Source: Acidobacteriaceae bacterium (GTDB lineage Bacteria > Acidobacteriota > Terriglobia > Terriglobales > SbA1). Taken from it: 10,027 nucleotides of DNA. A program made the position numbers and the translations under genes. Positions 7,928 to 10,027 of the stretch are shown here, piece after piece. The stretch lies in NCBI GenBank assembly GCA_003136335.1, contig PLEA01000242.1, positions 3,054-13,080 of the forward strand, read 5' to 3'. The notes below the pieces were generated by a model that was not told the DNA's origin, did not search any database, and saw only the letters and a program-made list of their open reading frames with translations. Position 1 is the stretch's first letter. Every line of letters begins with the position of its first letter.

Positions 7928-8474
7928 CACCCGGATCGATGTGGTAAATCAGCATGCGGGCCACTCTCTTGTCTTTGAACTTTTGGTAATCCATAAAGTC
8001 GACGGAGTGCCCGGCGGCACGTACAGTCTCTGTGAGTCCATAACGACCCGTCATGCACACTTTGGAATTGGGTCCGAAGCACATTTTGCCCGACTCGTCG
8101 GAAGCGCCGTTCGCTTTGGTCATCACCTGGTCGCCCGGTCTGACCGCCTCAAGTACTGGCTTGGGGTCCGCCATCGCCGTGACCAGAGTTTGAATCCCAA
8201 GGGGGAAGTAGTCCTCCGAATCCTGTTCAAAGACCTTGTCTCCGTTCACGATGAACGTCTGGGAAAACTCCTTCGACTGGATCGTCCGCCTCCACTTGTC
8301 AGGAGCTACCCAGGACATTTCGACGTCGACATGCTCATCTGGATCTCCTCTTTCGGTGATTACCGCTTGCAAATAGAATGGGGTCCCGCCTTGCTCAGTT
8401 AGTGTCGCTTGGACCACCTGCGGCGGCAAGCCACTTTGACCAGTCGCAACGGCGGCAGAGACTCCCAGCAACAC
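7866..8474 (-). CDS. N-terminal segment: exported domain, possibly LolA-like
   Basis: This is the open part of the broken gene between the two frameshifts. It can be read from a GTG at 8474 as 202 codons, but that GTG has no ribosome binding site and would begin in the middle of a signal peptide (LLGVSAAVATGQSG). The domain alternates short beta-type segments (YLQAVITERG, VDVEMSWVAPDKWRRTI, FSQTFIVNGDKVFEQ), which recalls LolA/LolB-type lipoprotein-binding folds; that resemblance is weak. Two Cys residues near KMCFGPNSKVC could form a periplasmic disulfide. The last 20 or so residues of this frame (from CRHGLPPW on) look like out-of-frame translation. Confidence 0.5.
   Translation of the reverse strand: MLLGVSAAVATGQSGLPPQVVQATLTEQGGTPFYLQAVITERGDPDEHVDVEMSWVAPDKWRRTIQSKEFSQTFIVNGDKVFEQDSEDYFPLGIQTLVTAMADPKPVLEAVRPGDQVMTKANGASDESGKMCFGPNSKVCMTGRYGLTETVRAAGHSVDFMDYQKFKDKRVARMLIYHIDPGACRHGLPPWENSRVTTKRDS
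7917..7930. repeat. perfect 14-bp palindrome at the frameshift
   Basis: GTGCCTGCAGGCAC is its own reverse complement over all 14 bases. It lies exactly where the reading frame of the TonB-repeat gene changes. Palindromes of this kind favour replication slippage and can also cause base-calling or assembly errors, so it is a plausible cause of the one-base difference. Confidence 0.85.
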
Positions 8475-8510
8475 CAGTGGATCGTAATCGCCCGAAGTTT
8501 TTTCATTGCG

Positions 8511-8515
8511 CCTCC
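8511..8515 (-). promoter_or_regulatory. ribosome binding site of the TonB-repeat gene
   Basis: The minus strand reads GGAGG, 4 bases before the ATG at 8506. This is the best start signal in the area and argues that translation begins at 8506 in a frame different from the one that continues at 8474. Confidence 0.65.
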
Positions 8516-8534
8516 GAAATGATACCGCTAACCG

Positions 8535-9278
8535 CTAGCTGGTGAATTTCTCCAGCATCCCCGCCGTTACCAGCTTTTTCTCAATATGCCGCTGCAATAT
8601 TTGTATCAAGAATTTCCGCAGGTCGGCTCCTTGCGCCTTCGGCCACGGCTTCTCGGCGAAGCTCTCCACGGGAGCCCGGAACATCTGCGCCGCCAGCGTT
8701 CGCGATTCGCCGGAAATCTCGGACGATGCCAGGCGCTTGTCCTCGGGACACATCAGGCCATCGGCCAGCGCGTGAAAATAGGCGCGCCTGCCGTTCAGGC
8801 TGCGGCCGCAGACAATGCACTCCGTCAATTCAGGCAGGAAGCCGACCAGCCGCGTTAGCCACAATTCGAAATACGTGACTGGCATCCACACCTCCGGGCC
8901 CGTCAGCACATGCAGCACCGAAAGCGTCAGGCGGAAGATGGGGTCGTTGGCCTCGTGGTCGGGCAGCAGTTCGTCGAGCAATTCAGCGATGTGGCCCAGG
9001 CCTACCGCCCGCGCATAACTCACCTCCGAGGCCAGTGGAGATTCCAGCACCTCGCAAGCGTCAAGCCGCGCCAACTCCTGGCGCTCGCGGACGTCGTAAA
9101 ACGCGCGCACGTAGGTCAGCGGCTCGAGAGCCCCGCCGAATCGCCGCTTCGACTTCTTGGCCGACCGCGCCACGCCATGGACTTTGCCTTCCGCGCGCGT
9201 GAACAGCGTAACCAGCAGATCGGCCTCGCGCAGCGGATAGCTGCGCAGCACAATCGCTTCAGACTCTCTCAGGGCCAT
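8535..9278 (-). CDS. recO: DNA repair protein RecO
   Basis: RecO works with RecR (and RecF) to load RecA onto SSB-covered single-stranded DNA during gap repair and recombination. The 247 residues begin with the typical OB-fold domain: EAIVLRSYPLREADLLVTL (7-25), then GKVHGVARSAKKSKRRFGG (31-49) and LEPLTYVRA (51-59). A helical C-terminal domain follows. The zinc-finger region keeps Cys154, Cys157 and Cys177, but the position where many RecO proteins have the fourth Cys (CxxC) is Asp180. Length is normal for the family. The ATG at 9278 has no clear Shine-Dalgarno, and the promoter at 9301-9329 would give a leader of only about 16 bases. The next gene begins 28 bases after the stop, so the two probably share a transcript. 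Confidence 0.95.
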   Translation of the reverse strand: MALRESEAIVLRSYPLREADLLVTLFTRAEGKVHGVARSAKKSKRRFGGALEPLTYVRAFYDVRERQELARLDACEVLESPLASEVSYARAVGLGHIAELLDELLPDHEANDPIFRLTLSVLHVLTGPEVWMPVTYFELWLTRLVGFLPELTECIVCGRSLNGRRAYFHALADGLMCPEDKRLASSEISGESRTLAAQMFRAPVESFAEKPWPKAQGADLRKFLIQILQRHIEKKLVTAGMLEKFTS

Positions 9279-9300
9279 GGGGTTCGAGGATTAAGGCCTA

Positions 9301-9329
9301 ATTCTAGTGGAATGCGCTTTCAGCGTCAG
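9301..9329 (-). promoter_or_regulatory. probable promoter of recO
   Basis: On the minus strand CTGACG (9324-9329), a 17-base spacer and TAGAAT (9301-9306) form a good sigma70-type promoter. The start would fall near 9294, about 16 bases before the recO ATG. It is divergent from the promoter of the plus-strand gene at 9397. Confidence 0.65.
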
Positions 9330-9381
9330 CTTGCAGCCTTGAAGACGCCGGCGGCGTTCTACACTCAAATTCATCTTTCGA

Positions 9382-9387
9382 TATACT
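9382..9387 (+). promoter_or_regulatory. -10 box of the secreted hypothetical gene; nearly leaderless
   Basis: TATACT at 9382-9387 is a strong -10 hexamer. The region 17 bases upstream (CTACAC, 9359-9364) is a poor -35 box. Transcription would start near 9394, only about 3 bases before the GTG at 9397, and there is no ribosome binding site, so a leaderless or nearly leaderless message is likely. Confidence 0.45.
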
Positions 9388-9396
9388 TTCAGAACC

Positions 9397-9858
9397 GTGA
9401 AAAGAATTGTTCCCGTACTTCTCGTGATCTTCATCGTCGTCACACTGGGCCGCGCCGAAGAGATCTCCTTCAGCCGCGTCGCGGTGCCCGACGCAAAAGG
9501 CCGACAAATCAACGCCGTCCTGACTTTTAGCGATGACCACAAGGCCGTCGAGGTGCACCCCGCCAAGGGCACCGCCGTCAGCATCCCGTACGGTGAGATC
9601 GACAAATTCTCGTACGAGTACACCAAGAAGCACCGCATTAACGAGGAATCAGTCTTTGCGGCCGCGGTGGGAGTGGGCGCGATTGTCATGTTGACCAAGT
9701 CGAAGAGTCACTGGCTCGAAATCGACTACCACGAGGGCGACATCCCTAAGTCCTTCGTCCTGCGCATGGACAAGCATGAGTACATCCGCATTCTCGACGC
9801 GGTGAAGGCCCATACCGGCAAAGACGCGGAGATCCTGGGAAACGCGGATAAGCGATAG
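9397..9858 (+). CDS. secreted or membrane-anchored hypothetical protein
   Basis: The product is 153 residues starting from GTG. Residues 1-20 form a clear Sec signal peptide (KR, then VPVLLVIFIVVTL, cleavage probably after GRA). A beta-rich stretch follows (RQINAVLTFSDDHKAVEVH, 36-54), then a short hydrophobic segment AAAVGVGAIVML (88-99). After that comes SHWLEIDYHEGD and a C-terminal helix HEYIRILDAVKAHTGK. I do not recognise a named domain. The tail with HWLEIDY and LxxKxExIxILxAVxxxTGK looks like a family of small Acidobacteria envelope proteins; this is recall only and the function is unknown. If residues 88-99 span the membrane, the protein would be anchored with its two halves on opposite sides; if not, it is periplasmic. 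No Shine-Dalgarno is present and no upstream in-frame start was found. The gene is divergent from recO. Confidence 0.75.
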   Translation: MKRIVPVLLVIFIVVTLGRAEEISFSRVAVPDAKGRQINAVLTFSDDHKAVEVHPAKGTAVSIPYGEIDKFSYEYTKKHRINEESVFAAAVGVGAIVMLTKSKSHWLEIDYHEGDIPKSFVLRMDKHEYIRILDAVKAHTGKDAEILGNADKR

Positions 9859-9898
9859 GAAATGGGAGTTCAGAAAAATTCCAAGCCCTCTCGAAAGC

Positions 9899-9929
9899 AA
9901 AAAGCGCGCGCCCCTGCGAGGACGCGCGC
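9899..9929 (-). terminator. intrinsic terminator of the downstream-edge ferredoxin-like gene
   Basis: On the minus strand the sequence GCGCGCGTCC (9920-9929) pairs with GGGCGCGCGC (9904-9913) through 10 base pairs, including one G-U, around a 6-base loop. It is followed directly by TTTTT (9899-9903) and then GCTTTC. This is a classic Rho-independent terminator. It lies about 35 bases after the stop codon at 9963-9965. In the plus direction no T tract follows, so it serves the minus-strand gene. Confidence 0.85.
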
Positions 9930-9962
9930 CAAAGAGCTAAAAGCCAAGACCCAAAAGCTGTA

Positions 9963-10027
9963 TTACCGCCCGAAGTACTTGGCATTGCGTTCGGTGAAAG
10001 CGTTCCACTTCTCCGGCAGATCGTCGA
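9963..10027 (-). CDS. C-terminal end of a probable 7Fe/8Fe ferredoxin (partial)
   Basis: Only the last 20 codons and the TAA stop are inside the window; they read DDLPEKWNAFTERNAKYFGR. A segment of the form DDLPxKWxxYxxxNAxYF directly after the second Cys cluster is typical of FdxA-like ferredoxins, which carry electrons in the cytosol. The Cys clusters themselves lie outside the window, so the call rests on the tail alone. The strong terminator at 9899-9929 shows that the unit ends here. Confidence 0.55.
   Translation of the reverse strand, partial: DDLPEKWNAFTERNAKYFGR

Larger units (their letters stand above)
7261..8506 (-). pseudogene. exported protein with two TonB-C-like repeats, split by two frameshifts
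   Basis: Read with two -1 corrections, this is one gene of about 410-415 codons. It starts at an ATG at 8506, 4 bases after a GGAGG ribosome binding site, with MKKLRAITI. The frame must then move near 8476-8482 to continue as PLVLLGVSAAVATGQSG, together giving a normal Sec signal peptide. It moves again inside 7917-7930, where the first frame (ending DPGACRHG, then stop at 7866) gives way to CLQARVATLGELQ. The C-terminal half has no start codon of its own at a sensible place. Both shifts act as if one base were missing. The mature protein would be periplasmic or envelope-located. The gene lies 28 bases after the recO stop and is probably cotranscribed with it. It could be a recent pseudogene or an intact gene carrying two sequence errors; coding character remains strong on both sides, which favours a young lesion or an error. 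Confidence 0.65.

Noticed and set aside
7900..7940. Programmed -1 ribosomal frameshift in the TonB-repeat gene
   Set aside because: No slippery X_XXY_YYZ heptamer in the correct frame, and a second, unrelated frame break exists at the start of the same gene, which points to mutation or sequence error.
8521..8538. Tandem 7-mer (complement TAGCGGT twice) after recO
   Set aside because: Two copies of a 7-base word overlapping a stop codon are too short to call a functional repeat.
8910..9530. Plus-strand frame across recO and the intergenic region
   Set aside because: It is antisense to RecO and runs out of frame into the gene at 9397; composition is typical of a shadow frame.
1..10027. Hidden defence, CRISPR, toxin-antitoxin or mobile system
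   Set aside because: No regularly spaced repeats, transposase, recombinase, nuclease or paired small genes were found on either strand; the content is housekeeping plus a few small lineage-specific genes.

Overview
The window reads as chromosomal core DNA of a GC-rich Gram-negative bacterium, most likely an Acidobacteriota member. Evidence for that assignment: the two small plus-strand proteins and the secreted TonB-repeat protein resemble families I associate with Acidobacteria, glycyl-tRNA synthetase is the two-subunit bacterial type, and pyruvate phosphate dikinase sits next to it. The phylum call is inference from gene content and was not tested by search.

Layout. Bases 1-57 are the 5' three quarters of a minus-strand tRNA-Glu(UUC) gene cut by the window edge, with a near-consensus promoter at 90-118. 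A plus-strand hypothetical gene (249-842) converges on ppdK (909-3698, minus), and an inverted-repeat spacer separates them. A long minus-strand block then runs, in transcription order, recO (9278-8535), a broken gene for an exported protein with two TonB-C-like repeats (8506-7261), glyQ (7040-5997), glyS (5983-3830) and ppdK (3698-909). A good sigma70-type promoter precedes recO (9301-9329) and another precedes glyQ (7160-7189), so the block is probably at least two transcription units. Divergent from recO is a small secreted or membrane-anchored hypothetical protein (9397-9858, plus). The window ends in the last 20 codons of a minus-strand gene, probably a 7Fe/8Fe ferredoxin, with a strong intrinsic terminator at 9899-9929.

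How the genes work together. GlyQ and GlyS form the alpha2beta2 glycyl-tRNA synthetase and are translationally coupled. PpdK interconverts pyruvate and PEP. RecO acts in RecF-pathway recombination. The recO-glyQ-glyS-ppdK order is an old bacterial neighbourhood rather than a pathway, and the exported TonB-repeat gene looks like an insertion into it.

I found no mobile element, CRISPR array, phage gene, toxin-antitoxin pair or defence system. The most notable item is the TonB-repeat gene. It needs two separate -1 reading-frame corrections, one in the signal peptide and one inside a perfect 14-bp palindrome, so it is either a young pseudogene or affected by sequence errors.
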